Source: Strigamia acuminata
Taxonomy: Eukaryota > Arthropoda > Chilopoda > Geophilomorpha > Linotaeniidae
Length of the DNA stretch: 64,000 nucleotides
Assembly: GCA_949358305.1 (NCBI GenBank)
Contig: OX442322.1
Span: forward strand, 2,542,001-2,606,000
Direction of reading: 5' to 3'
Below are positions 9,474 to 19,716 of this stretch, piece after piece. The notes under the pieces were generated by a model. That model did not search any database, was not told where the DNA came from, and saw only the letters and a list, made by a program, of their open reading frames with translations. Within the stretch, counting starts at the first letter, position 1; every line of letters begins with the position of its first letter. A program made the translations under genes and the position numbers.

Positions 9474-11056
9474 TGTGACGGTTATAAAACCGTATTATCC
9501 AATGTTCACACTAGGTGGCGCTGTTTATCTAACGCGCGCAGTTTAAACTCGATAAAGTTACGAGTTATATTAAAGAATTAATATAAACGTTGCAAATAAA
9601 ATATACAGTATTTTATTAGACTCAACTAAGTATTATTTACTTGAGATATTGATTCTATCGAATCAATATCCTGTTGTACTTACCTTTTGAAGAGAACCAA
9701 TCGGACTCTTCTGGACCCAGTTCAATATTAGGTCCGGACTAGTGATCCACGAATCCAGGGATTCTGACGTCTGATTGGCTGTCGCTAATCTGATTGTTCT
9801 CTCAAACTATATAAGCTCTGGTTTTCACCAGCGCAACCCCCCCCCCCCTTGGCTTGATTCTGAATATGTTTATATTGTTTGTATTGATAAGTTGTTATCG
9901 TTGGATCTCACTTTCTTTATCGACACATCAGGCCTCCTCAGCTCTCCACAAATAGTATTAATACTAGTTTGTTATTGCTTGTTGTAGGGCCCTTTTGGGA
10001 AGGCTAACTCCGGTAATAGACATGTTTCACACATGAAATGGCCCCGTAGTGTTAGCCGGCTGTTCTAAGGGACAGTAGGATTTCATACGGTGGCTTAGTA
10101 TATCGCTCATGCACGGGATTGATTAACACCGTTAAACAAATATCAAACTATATGATCGGTGATAGTCGCATCTATCTGCGAGATTCTCCGATCATAGGTC
10201 AGATGCTCTGCCAGAGCACATATACGGGAAGTCAAACCCGTCAAACAAATGCGGGCAAACTGTATTCCCAGGGTTCCGATGCAGTGCATTGGCCCTTCCG
10301 TTAAGTGGGCAAGACTTGTCCGAGGTCGGTAAAAGCCTTATTCACAGGCGACGCACCGGGTTGGTAGCCCGTGAGCAATTGCATTCATACCTTGCGCTAA
10401 ACAAATACTCGGGTATTGGTAATGCCGATCTGGTAGTCCCTTAGGAACTGTTTACCCAGTGGTTGGTACCACTGAAAGCGAACTAACGCAGAAAACAAAT
10501 ACCCGGCGCCTGATCACGAGATCTTGTCGTCGTAAGGCATGCTGGCGGATGGAGCTTCAACAACTCCCGCGATGGTCCCCTCGACTGTCGTGACTGTCCC
10601 CGCCCATAGAATAACAATATAACAATTCATTTGTTATATTACACTAATAATGTTTGTTGATTTGAATACGGAATATTCTAATGAATATTCCCGACCAAAT
10701 ACGAAGGATTCTTCGTATTAATAGATATCCGAGCTGCGGGACCGAATACGTCTCCGTAGCGCTAACTGTGACGATGCCGCAAAGTCAGCCGCACCACTCG
10801 AACAGCATCGCCCGGATCCTCAACCAGTGTAGCCGCCGTTACACTTATCCAGAACCCCAACTCCAGTTGTAATGTTAATAAACATGTATTTGAATCACAC
10901 GAAAATCGTAAGTTATTATATTTGATCACATATTCACGTTGTATAGATTTCCGTAGCTTATCTCGGTTAGGTTATTTCTAGTTGTGGAAATGTCTTGTTT
11001 AAACCGATTTATCTCTTATAATGGCTAATTATTCAGCCAAAAGTAGAATCGTCACA
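9474..11056 (+). repeat. 5' LTR of element A
   Basis: This 1583-bp LTR begins TGTGACGG and ends CGTCACA, a 7-bp inverted pair TGTGACG/CGTCACA. It carries a TATA box (9808-9814), a poly-C run near 9840, a long block of predicted hairpins (about 9990-10600), an AATAAA (10877-10882) and a GTAAGT (10908-10913). The short ORFs inside are not genes, as they recur identically in both LTR copies. Confidence 0.93.
9808..9814 (+). promoter_or_regulatory. LTR promoter TATA box (element A)
   Basis: TATATAA lies in ACTATATAAGC, about 30 bp downstream of an ATTGGCTGTCGCTAAT segment containing an inverted CCAAT. The same TATA is kept at 22188-22194 and in both B LTRs. Transcription should start about 25-30 bp downstream, near the poly-C run. 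Confidence 0.65.
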
Positions 11057-11058
11057 AG

Positions 11059-11076
11059 TGGAGGTTCTACCGAGAT
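11059..11076 (+). promoter_or_regulatory. Primer-binding site, tRNA-Gln type
   Basis: TGGAGGTTCTACCGAGAT begins 2 nt after the LTR and is the complement of the 3' end of eukaryotic tRNA-Gln (…ATCTCGGTAGAACCTCCA in insect-like tRNAs, as I recall it). The identical site occurs in element B at 33754-33771. Confidence 0.75.
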
Positions 11077-12171
11077 AGGCTGCCCAAATTTTAATTAAAA
11101 TATTTGAAGTTTTGTGTGTCTATTGTGAATTCGAATAAGTGTAACTTTTACGGTGATTTTTGTGTGTAAAATAAGTTTCGAACGAAATTTATATTCGTGT
11201 CTAATATATTTTATTCTGTTTTAAGTGCTTCGCAAGATAATAAGTGTAATCCACTTTATTTCGATTTTTCGCCGAAGAAATTCAATGTTTTAACAAACTA
11301 ATAATTTCTACCGCGTGGTCAGGCCTAATGATCAGACCACGGAAATTGGAAAATCTTGCCCGAACTTGTCGTTGTTACGTCCGCCCGTGAAACGTCGATT
11401 CGCCGTCGTCGATTCGAGAAACCACGTGGTTGGGCCTAATGCAAAAAGTTCAAAGTTTTATCGGGAATCCTAAATGAATTCCGACAGGTATTGGTAGTTT
11501 GTTTATTTTTATAACTGTATAAATACTTGAGATTTCAAGTTAAACCTAACTTTCTTCTCGTGAATAAGATACAAGGAAATTGACATTTTCGAAGGAATTA
11601 AAATTCATATTTTATTTCAAGGGGTTATTTTATTTACATTCTTGGTTCTACATTAAAATGTTCGACCAAAATTAGGATTTCGAGACATTGAAATCAAAAG
11701 CTACGAGTGAAAAATTCATTCAAATGTTGGCGAAGAATTTCTCGTTTGTTGTGTTGCTTAGCAACCAAAGCTTTACAGCAAAGCCGTAGAAATCAAAAGG
11801 TTTTTCATGCGCTTTGTTATACGAAATTTCAGCGAAATTCAAATTGTTTATAAGTAAGATTTTATTATGGAAATAAGTAATGCTTTTTCGGTGAATTTGG
11901 ATGATTGTCCATTTTTATTTTGTGACTACGTCATAATTCAGAAATCTGACTAGATTATGGTTCCGCGAAAATGGTGAAATCCATCAATCACAGACAAGAT
12001 TAAAATCTCGTGAGACTAACGTTCGAAGTTCAACCAATCAGAGAGGTTTGCCGAGGTATTTGAAACCCAGAACGACCCAGTGAAACCATTGCTTCGTTTG
12101 CAACCTTCCGGATCGCTTGTGACTTCTTCGTTTATTTGTGAATTTTTTGGAATCTCGATTTCGATTAAAAG
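11077..12171 (+). other. Untranslated leader of element A
   Basis: About 1.1 kb without an ORF separates the primer site from gag and aligns with the leader of B. It contains two related CCGCGTGGTYRGGCCTAA-like segments (near 11310 and 11420), a GTTGCTTAGCAAC palindrome at 11753-11765, and repeated AAATT-rich tracts. Packaging and dimerisation signals would be expected here but cannot be assigned. Confidence 0.6.
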
Positions 12172-14448
12172 ATGACTAGTAACCAGCATTCGATGAATAC
12201 CCGTGGTAAGGAAAGAACGTGTTTGACCGGTGGAATTAATTTAGCCTGATTTGTACCCGTTCCAGATGAAATGAAAACAGTGAATATCGTGGAAAACCAC
12301 GTGGACGATAATAATGTTTCAATTAAACCGACTGACCCAGTCGCCATTATCGATCCTATTGTGGAAGTAACTGATCCTACCCCCGTGGAGGAAATGAATC
12401 GTCCACAAGATGGATCACATTTAGGTCCAGCTGGACTTTTTATTTGTCGGGATTATTGTCTGAATCCAATTCAATTTGGAACAATGGCCGAAGTTTTAGA
12501 TTTTGTTAACACACATCGAGACCCGTCGGAGCATTCTAGTTCTAGATCACAGACTCCACGTAATCAAGGACCGACAGATCCTGGTTTGAATCCGTCGACT
12601 CCGATCACTCGGTATCGACAGAAAACGACAGGACCTCCGACAACCAATCGGAAATCTCGTTGGGATCAACAGAATCCTACACCCGACAGTTTTGAACAAG
12701 CGTTCTATCGGCGAATGAATAATCAACTTATTGCTTCTCATAAAAGAAGGTTTATGGGTCTTAATAATAATAAGAACCCAAATCCTGGTTTTCCGAATGG
12801 AGCCAACAGTTGTCCGAATCTTGCTGCTGAACCCATTCATGGATTGAATAGTGATATAAGTGCGCAATTAAGAGGGGTAGTCGATCCAAACAATCGTTTC
12901 AATCCCTTTTCTGGAAATAATAATATTCCAAACCAAGTACCTTTAGTACAAGGAAGTTACCCAGTTCAGCCGAACTTAAATAATTTAAATAATCCGAATA
13001 ACTGTTCAAGTTCCGATAATCAAGGCCAGTGGAATAATCATTCACAACCTGGCAATCAGAACCAGTCGAATAATTTTTCGAACCAAGGTTATCAGGGAAA
13101 TTCGAATAATCATTCGAACTTTGGAAATCAAGGTGGAGCGAATAATCATTCCAATTTTGGTAACCAAAGAAGACAAAATCCCAGTGGATCGAATAATCAT
13201 TCGAATTTTGGCCATCAAAGTAGACAAAATCAAGGAGGGTCGAATAATTTCAACCCCAATAATTTTAACGGCTCCAGTCAAAATAATTCGAGTCATTCTA
13301 ATAATGGTTCGACGAATGATAATTCGCGACCAACAAGTAGTTTTGGGATGTCAGCAGACGACTTAGCTACTATTGCATTAAATATGCATAAACTAGCCCA
13401 AGCAGGAAAGAATTCCACACCTGCAACACCCCAAACTATAAGTTTGAAACCCCCCGATATACCTGTATTTTCGGGTAAAACTGAAGAAAGCGAGCGCTTC
13501 CTCAGTATAATTCGAAACGTTGCGTTTCTGCGAAATATTTCACTCGATGAAATGCTAGTAAACGGCGTAGCTGGTTATTTAACCGACCTCGCATATAGTT
13601 GGTTTCAAGAGAGACGAGACAACTTTCATAATTGGGATACGTTTGAAAAAGCGTTTAGAGGAAGGTTTGTTGCCACGTGCTTGGAACGAACAACCCAATT
13701 AACAAAGTTGAGACAACTCGACTCAGAGAACTTGTATGATTATACACATAAGTTTTACCAACTCTGGTTATTACAAGATAACCTTAACTCTCAGGGAGCT
13801 GCGAGTATATTTTTGGGAAGCATTACTCCCGCCAACGATCTTCTCTTGCACACGCAAGGTTTAGATGAACTTCCCTTCATAGACATTTATAATGCTATTA
13901 CGAAGAAAAAAGGACTGTACAGCCGTACAACCAATGGGGTGAGGGTAAGCGATCCAGTCGTTTTCCCGCCTAGGAAACCGGACACTCGTTCGCAACCTAA
14001 AAATAACGCCAAATCCCTGACTTTGGAATCGGATGAACAGATTAATTTCTGTACAGATGAGTTGCCCGAAGAATGTGAACTAATTTACGCAGTAAATGGT
14101 GTGGTAGACCCCAACAGGAGGAGACAAATGGTTTGCTTTAATTGTAAGAAACCCGGACACTTCCGACGAGAATGTCCAGATTTAAAACCTCGTTCGAATT
14201 TTAAGTCTGAAGACATTCAGAAGCGAAATACCCCAGATAATCCAACTTTGGATCCCTCTGCTAAGCGTAAACCTAATTGGGTAACCCAAGAAGTGTTGGA
14301 TGCAACACTAGATGCAAAACTTGATTCCAAATTTAACAATTTTGAGAATAAATTGCAGTCGACGCTCACTAATCAATTAGCTGAGATAGTCAAACAATTG
14401 GCTAAACCTGAATCTAACGATTCGACTGATTCTAGTACAAAAAACTAG
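12172..14448 (+). CDS. gag: Gag of element A, with premature stop at codon 26
   Basis: The start homologous to intact B gag is the ATG at 12172 (MTSNQHSMNTRGKER...), but a TGA at 12247-12249 stops it; the same frame is then open from the ATG at 12271 for 725 residues. Seen from that ATG: a divergent N-terminus, an Asn/Gln/Ser/Gly-rich low-complexity tract (about 190-355), a retrotransposon Gag domain (about 390-500; GYLTDLAYSWFQERRDNF, then FEKAFRGRFVATCLERT), and a zinc knuckle CFNCKKPGHFRREC (C622, C625, H630, C635) for RNA binding. The extreme C-terminus ends STKN at the frameshift site. Gag forms the particle. Whether the downstream ATG is used is unknown, so this copy is probably impaired. 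Confidence 0.88.
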
Positions 14449-14479
14449 ATTCGGGGGATGAAGAAATCATTCAGCCCCC
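14439..14479 (+). promoter_or_regulatory. -1 ribosomal frameshift signal, gag-pol (element A)
   Basis: Gag ends ACA AAA AAC TAG, so the heptamer A AAA AAC (14439-14445) is in the zero frame immediately before the gag stop. After a 7-nt spacer a hairpin follows: GGGGG (14453-14457) pairs with CCCCC (about 14475-14479), with inner ATGA/TCAT pairing. Pol is open in the -1 frame from 14442 onward. The same arrangement with different inner bases is found in B. Confidence 0.85.
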
Positions 14480-14495
14480 AGAAATAGCTGATGCT

Positions 14496-17400
14496 ATGTC
14501 GGACTCTTTGTTCATGGACGTGGAAACTACGTTTCTTGAAGTGGCCACTAGTCATAGCGGTGGAGTAGATGAAAATCTACAAAAGATGACGGAGCAATTC
14601 AAGAATTTGACATTGTTTCCACATAAGTCTTACACGAAGAAATTTTGTAGACCTCGACGACTCAACAGAGTCATAGGAAGCAATAATTTGCACAATATTA
14701 CTTTGGGTAATAATAAAGACGATCTTCGAATGAAAGTCACAATTGGTGGGCTCACCTACAATGCGCTCATGGACACAGGAGCTTCTCAATGTTATATTGG
14801 GGAACAGCTTTTGTCAGAAACTCAAGCTCTGCCTGAATTTTTACAAGAAGCACCCAGAAACATGTTGGTTAATGCTGTAGGTGTAGCGCACAAACCAGTC
14901 GGACAAATAATCTTGTGCGTACAGTGGGCTGATGAATTCACGCCGATGAATTTCATCGTTTTATCAAAACGAGTCTGTGGATTAATACTTGGACACAATT
15001 TCATGCGTCGACAAAAGATTAGTACACATCAACATCTCCAAGAGTTCTCTTGTGCTGATAAACCTACTTGGTCCGCCCCTTATGTGTCGGAAGAAGATAA
15101 TTTTGCGATGGCACCATTAAATCGAATTACCTTCGAGTATTTAGAAGAACTTGCGTCAGTCGCTGATTCAACTGAATTATCTGATGCACCCGTTTTAGAA
15201 TGGGATGAGAAGTTAGTCGAAGGTAGTGATTGTACTCCTGAACAGCGCCTAGCGCTTCGAGAAGTGGTCAATGCAGTATCTAATGTATTTCGTGACCAAG
15301 TTGGATGTACGAATGTTACACAACATCGTATTAAGTTCAAAGAAGGGCATTCATTGCCCAGAATGCAGTACCGCATGTACAATCCGGCCAAGAAAGCCAT
15401 TATGTCCAAATTAGTTGCTGAACTAGAGCAAGATGGACTAATTGAAAAGGCCACCGGGCCATTTATTAGCCATCCTGTAATTGTTGCGAAACCTGATGGT
15501 ACGTACAGAATGTGTATCGACTACAGGTGGTTGAATGCAATCACCGAACTGGATGTGATTCAGATGCCTAGTATAGACCTGCTATTGCATAATACTGGAC
15601 CAGGAAGGTATTTCACATCCATTGACCTTGTCAAAGGTTATTACCAAGTCGAGATGTGTAAAGAAGATCGTCCAAAGACGGCTTTTTATACGCCAAATGG
15701 CCCTTATCAATTTGTGCGAATGCCATTTGGACTTTGTAATGCTCCTTGCACTTTCCAACGATTGATGGAAGGCGTTTTAGGCTCAGCATTGCAAAACTAC
15801 GCGTTAGTTTATTTAGACGACGTAATTGTCTATTCGAATACTTGGGATGAACATCTCATTCATGTCCGAGACGTGTTGGAAAAGCTTAATAAAGCTAATA
15901 TGACAATCAATAAAGCGAAATCTCGTTTTGGAAGAACAGAACTCAAGTTCTTAGGACATTGGATTAAACCTGACGGTTTATATGGAGATCCTGATAAAAT
16001 TTCTGCAATTATGAAATTTCCGACTCCAACATGTGCTGAAGACATTCAACGGTTTCATGGAATGACAAACTTCTTCAGGAAGTTCGTTCCTAATCACGGA
16101 GCCATTGCTGCGCCATACACATGTATGATGAATGAGAAAACTCCATTTGAATGGGGAGATGCTCAAACTGAAGCTTTTAATAAAATTAAAGCGCTGCTTT
16201 GTAACGACAATTGTCTGCACAAACCAGACATGTCCAAACCTTTCGTAGTCATGACTGACGCATCCCACAAAGGCTTAGGAGCTGTCATCTGCCAAGATGT
16301 TGATCTTTTAGATAAAGACAAAAAGAAAACTGGTACGGCAGCCAGACCTGTAGCTTACGCAAGCAGAGTACTGAGAGGAGCGGAGAAGCGTTACACAACG
16401 CCAGAACTTGAATGCCTCGCAGTCGTGTGGGCTATTGATCGTTTTAAACCATATTTAGAATATGGTACTTTTACACTCGAGTCAGATGCTGAAGCATTAA
16501 AATGGCTTATGCGAACGCCTGAGCCATCTGGAAAATTTGGCCGATGGGCTTTAAGAATCCAATGTGGTGCTTTCAAGATTGTATTTCGAAAGAGTGCTTA
16601 CAACCAAGTTGCAGACGCACTCTCGAGGGCTCCATTAGGAGAAGAAGACATTCCTCTTCGTGATCATGTGGAACCCATCGAAATAAATCAGTATTGGCCA
16701 GAATGGGACGGCAATCCTTCAATTTCTTTGAATCGTGCTCCAGGAAGGTCAGAATATTTAGCAAATGTTCGTGTCCATTTTTCAGAAAATTCTAAAGAAT
16801 ATTCTGAAGAAAGGGAGGGGGAGGAGATACAAGAAACTTTGTATAGTGCTCTCACAGATGTGATAAGAGAAGTCCCACCTACAAGAAGGGAAATAATTGA
16901 TGCGCAGTTAGTCGACACTGAATGTAAACGCATTCGAGAGTATCTTTTATTCGACAGAATTGTTGGAATTCCGAAATCGGAAATAAAAGAATGGAAAAAC
17001 AAAGTTAAAAACTATTGTTTGGACAAAAAGGAAGATGATGGCGATCAAATGATCATTTTCTTTAATCCTTCATTTGAAGAAGAGCTCAACGACTCTGGTA
17101 ATGGCTTCAAAGCGGTTGTTCCCAGTTCACTCATAAAGCGAGTGCTTTTCGCCTGTCATGGTCACCCCTTGAGCGGCCACGCAGGCATGAGTAAAACTCT
17201 CGAGAAAACTCGATTGATATATTATTGGCCTGGAATGAGCCGAAGCGTAAGAAATTACGTTAAAAGCTGCCCACATTGTAGTCAATACAAACCGGATCAG
17301 CAGAAAAAGCGTGCAGGTCCTTACGTACCTCATAACATGACCAACCCTTGGGAACATATTAATATGGACTTAATGGGGCCAAAACCAGCTGGGAGATCCC

Positions 17401-18620
17401 AAAATCAGTACGTCTTCGTCATAATTGACAACTGTACTAAATTTGTAGAGATTAAAGCTTTAACCAAAGCCACGAGCGCTAATTGCGTTCAAGAATTAAG
17501 ATCTGTTGCAAATCGTTGGGGTCACCCAAAAAAGATTGTTAGTGATAATGGGAAACAATTCGTTTCAGATATTTATAATGAATATTGCGAAACTTATCAT
17601 ATCCGACCGGCTCATACGAGCACTTATCATGCTCAGGCTAACCCGACAGAGCAAGCCAACAGGGACATTAAGATTTTATTGGCAATTTACACTGATGTGC
17701 ACACCCAATGGCCGCGATATTTAGACGAATTTGCGTTTGTAATTCGTAATAATAAATCGGATGCAACGAATTCGACACCGATGTTGCTGAATACGGGGAG
17801 AATTGTTACCTTACCTTTCGATCCGAGAATTCTCAGGCATGCCAATCCATTTGACAAGCATAACCCTGAGAAATATGTTCGAGAATTACTTGACATACTA
17901 CGTAGAGCGCATCAAGAGATGCACAGAAGAATTCAATTGAATTACGAAAGACATCGTAAGATTCACAAACAAAAGTTCACAATTGTTGAATTCGAAGTTG
18001 GAGATTTAGTTTGGAAACAAACTCACATTCTCTCGTGCGCAGATAAAAAGATCTCCGCAGGTCTTGCTGAGAAGCGGGACGGTCCTTGGGAGATTGTCGA
18101 GATTCTTTCGGGTAGCGCGTATAAATTACGCAAACTTGCTGATGGTTCAATCGAAAAATCAGTAAATATTAAGGCTTTATATCCTTATACGCCGTTATAT
18201 CCAATTGAAACTTGGAAAATAGGGCAGAAAACTGCTTCAAATACAGATCAAGAAAATCCTAAATGGATGGACGAAAGTAATGAACTTCCGTCACCACCTG
18301 TTCAAGAGGAAATAATTCCTGAAACTCCTACGGAAGTTCCAATGGAATTATCCGGCTCGCCCCAAGTACAGACCAAAAAATCTGTACAAGAAAAGTCTAA
18401 ACATAGACATCGACAGCGATTAATTGCTGTAAAGAAGAAAGCAGCAGTGGAACGAGGAGAACCTCTAAAGAAACCTCCTCGCAAACCACGCAAACCCCAG
18501 AAACTAGTTGAACGAACTAGCACGCGTCCTCGAAGAGAACGAGTTCCAAATCCGAAATATTCAGATGAAAATTTCGTGCGAAATATTACGGCAGTATTTA
18601 GGAAGCCTTATCAACAATGA
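14496..18620 (+). CDS. pol: Pol polyprotein of element A (PR-RT-RNase H-IN)
   Basis: The frame is entered by -1 frameshifting near 14442; numbering here is from the first ATG. Domains in order: aspartic protease LMDTGASQCYIG (D93), reverse transcriptase with YRMCIDYRWLNA and the YLDD site (439-442), RNase H with TDAS (D588), E637, D664 and D707, an integrase zinc-binding HHCC region (H890, H895, C925, C928), and a catalytic D958, D1017, E1052 triad (NMDLMGP, SDNGKQF, NPTEQANRD). A GPY/F-like module (KRDGPWEIVEILSGSAYKL, about 1190) and a basic C-terminal tail follow. All catalytic residues are present and the frame is unbroken. Element B encodes a close homologue. Domain order RT-RH-IN places it in Ty3/Gypsy, not Copia. 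Confidence 0.95.
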   Translation: MSDSLFMDVETTFLEVATSHSGGVDENLQKMTEQFKNLTLFPHKSYTKKFCRPRRLNRVIGSNNLHNITLGNNKDDLRMKVTIGGLTYNALMDTGASQCYIGEQLLSETQALPEFLQEAPRNMLVNAVGVAHKPVGQIILCVQWADEFTPMNFIVLSKRVCGLILGHNFMRRQKISTHQHLQEFSCADKPTWSAPYVSEEDNFAMAPLNRITFEYLEELASVADSTELSDAPVLEWDEKLVEGSDCTPEQRLALREVVNAVSNVFRDQVGCTNVTQHRIKFKEGHSLPRMQYRMYNPAKKAIMSKLVAELEQDGLIEKATGPFISHPVIVAKPDGTYRMCIDYRWLNAITELDVIQMPSIDLLLHNTGPGRYFTSIDLVKGYYQVEMCKEDRPKTAFYTPNGPYQFVRMPFGLCNAPCTFQRLMEGVLGSALQNYALVYLDDVIVYSNTWDEHLIHVRDVLEKLNKANMTINKAKSRFGRTELKFLGHWIKPDGLYGDPDKISAIMKFPTPTCAEDIQRFHGMTNFFRKFVPNHGAIAAPYTCMMNEKTPFEWGDAQTEAFNKIKALLCNDNCLHKPDMSKPFVVMTDASHKGLGAVICQDVDLLDKDKKKTGTAARPVAYASRVLRGAEKRYTTPELECLAVVWAIDRFKPYLEYGTFTLESDAEALKWLMRTPEPSGKFGRWALRIQCGAFKIVFRKSAYNQVADALSRAPLGEEDIPLRDHVEPIEINQYWPEWDGNPSISLNRAPGRSEYLANVRVHFSENSKEYSEEREGEEIQETLYSALTDVIREVPPTRREIIDAQLVDTECKRIREYLLFDRIVGIPKSEIKEWKNKVKNYCLDKKEDDGDQMIIFFNPSFEEELNDSGNGFKAVVPSSLIKRVLFACHGHPLSGHAGMSKTLEKTRLIYYWPGMSRSVRNYVKSCPHCSQYKPDQQKKRAGPYVPHNMTNPWEHINMDLMGPKPAGRSQNQYVFVIIDNCTKFVEIKALTKATSANCVQELRSVANRWGHPKKIVSDNGKQFVSDIYNEYCETYHIRPAHTSTYHAQANPTEQANRDIKILLAIYTDVHTQWPRYLDEFAFVIRNNKSDATNSTPMLLNTGRIVTLPFDPRILRHANPFDKHNPEKYVRELLDILRRAHQEMHRRIQLNYERHRKIHKQKFTIVEFEVGDLVWKQTHILSCADKKISAGLAEKRDGPWEIVEILSGSAYKLRKLADGSIEKSVNIKALYPYTPLYPIETWKIGQKTASNTDQENPKWMDESNELPSPPVQEEIIPETPTEVPMELSGSPQVQTKKSVQEKSKHRHRQRLIAVKKKAAVERGEPLKKPPRKPRKPQKLVERTSTRPRRERVPNPKYSDENFVRNITAVFRKPYQQ

Positions 18621-18723
18621 GATAAAAATCTCAAAGTTATCTAGGATTTAATAAAGTTTTATTTAAAACTTGGTGTGTGCTTATTTACATGTCTAAATTC
18701 GTGTAGTGATTTATAATCTCAAC

Positions 18724-18732
18724 ACCGGGGGA
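18724..18732 (+). promoter_or_regulatory. Candidate internal polypurine tract (element A)
   Basis: ACCGGGGGA here equals the sequence of the 3' polypurine tract at 21843-21851. It sits about 100 bp after pol in a 33-bp block (from GTGTAGTGATTTATAATCTC) that is unchanged in element B (41373-41381). Confidence 0.45.
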
Positions 18733-18951
18733 CATAATAAACACACATTCTCGTCAGATTTATATTAAAATATAAATTTGTATTGAAATTAATTAGTTTC
18801 AATAGATTATCTCATTTGATTCATTTTATTTGAGATTTGCAAGTATTTTTTGATTAAAAAATACGAAGATTTACTTGAAACAAGTGATCTCGTCTTCTTA
18901 CGAAGACACGTGATTATCGAAGTGCGATTAAACCTCGAACCCGATTAAAAG

Positions 18952-18966
18952 GGGATAAAAAATCCC
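18952..18966 (+). other. Conserved short hairpin between pol and ORF3 (A)
   Basis: GGGAT-AAAAA-ATCCC forms a 5-bp stem. Element B has GGGAAT-AAA-ATTCCC at the same place, keeping pairing while changing sequence. A conserved CAGGGTTCATTGCACAC follows in both. It could also serve as an AT-rich core promoter (GGGATAAAAAAT, then TTCATTGC about 20 bp on). Confidence 0.45.
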
Positions 18967-19115
18967 AGGGTTCATTGCACACACACACTTCAACACGTGG
19001 ACACCAGTCTACTCGTCTCTACCTTTTCTTCGCACGTCGAGAAAGATTTAAACGAACGGACTTATCCATTAAGTGAGAGTTACGGAAATTTAGGAGTTCC
19101 TAAAGCGATAGTTAC

Positions 19116-19715
19116 GTAAGTAAATTTTGAATCTTTGTCAGAGAGTTGTGAAAATGTTCGTAACACTTGTATACGGCGTCCCGATAAAGTTTGATTAAAA
19201 CTTGGAAAAATTCACGTGTAGTTATAAACGTGACTTAGCTAATTTAGCGGGGAAATTAATTATTCTATCGAATGAATTAGATGGCTTGAATTTAGACAAG
19301 TAGTTGTTATTTTAAGCGTAGTAGCACTAATTTAAATTAAGTCGCGGTTGAGGCTTGGGTAATTTTTATTTGTAATAAATTCCCAACCGAAGTTTATTCG
19401 GTATTGTATTTTCACTCACACGTGGAATGGAATAATTAATTATTCAGAACTAGAGTTTCTATTGAAAAGTTAGCTAAAAAGAATTTTCGAGAGAAAACTC
19501 AACAAGTTGCGATTTTGAAAAATCCTTCGGGCGAGTCTATTCTCTTGTCATAAACACAAGGGGACATGAGTCATTAAGTGTCATGTGATACAAGTTATAA
19601 ATAACTCGGTTTACACGAAGTTGTTACGAACGTATTTTTGCAATTTTTTGAATACAAAGAATTTTGGGAGTTTGGAAGCGAAAATTGTTTTAATAAATGA
19701 TTTATTCTATTTTAG
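19116..19715 (+). other. Candidate intron in the ORF3 leader (element A)
   Basis: A donor-like ACGTAAGTAA (GT at 19116) and an acceptor-like TTTATTCTATTTTAG ending at 19715 bracket 600 bp. The acceptor AG lies 1 nt before the ORF3 ATG. Element B has the same pair 607 bp apart. The LTR also carries a GTAAGT (10908-10913) that could splice to this acceptor instead. The interval itself has no coding sequence. Confidence 0.5.
19596..19603 (+). promoter_or_regulatory. TATAAATA upstream of ORF3 (element A)
   Basis: TATAAATA lies 114 bp before the ORF3 ATG and follows a conserved CATAAACACAAGGGGA block. Element B has the identical octamer 112 bp before its ORF3 (42233-42240). Its use as a promoter is only a suggestion. 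Confidence 0.3.
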
Positions 19716-19716
19716 A

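Noticed and set aside
10500-10600. Hammerhead or HDV-type ribozyme in the LTR (CTGATCACGAG)
   Set aside because: The conserved CTGATGA and GAAA core of hammerheads is not present, and the required stems do not form around it; HDV core also not seen.
12271-14448. The ATG at 12271 as the natural gag start of element A
   Set aside because: Intact gag of element B starts at the position equivalent to 12172; the TGA at 12247 is the lesion that makes 12271 look like the start.
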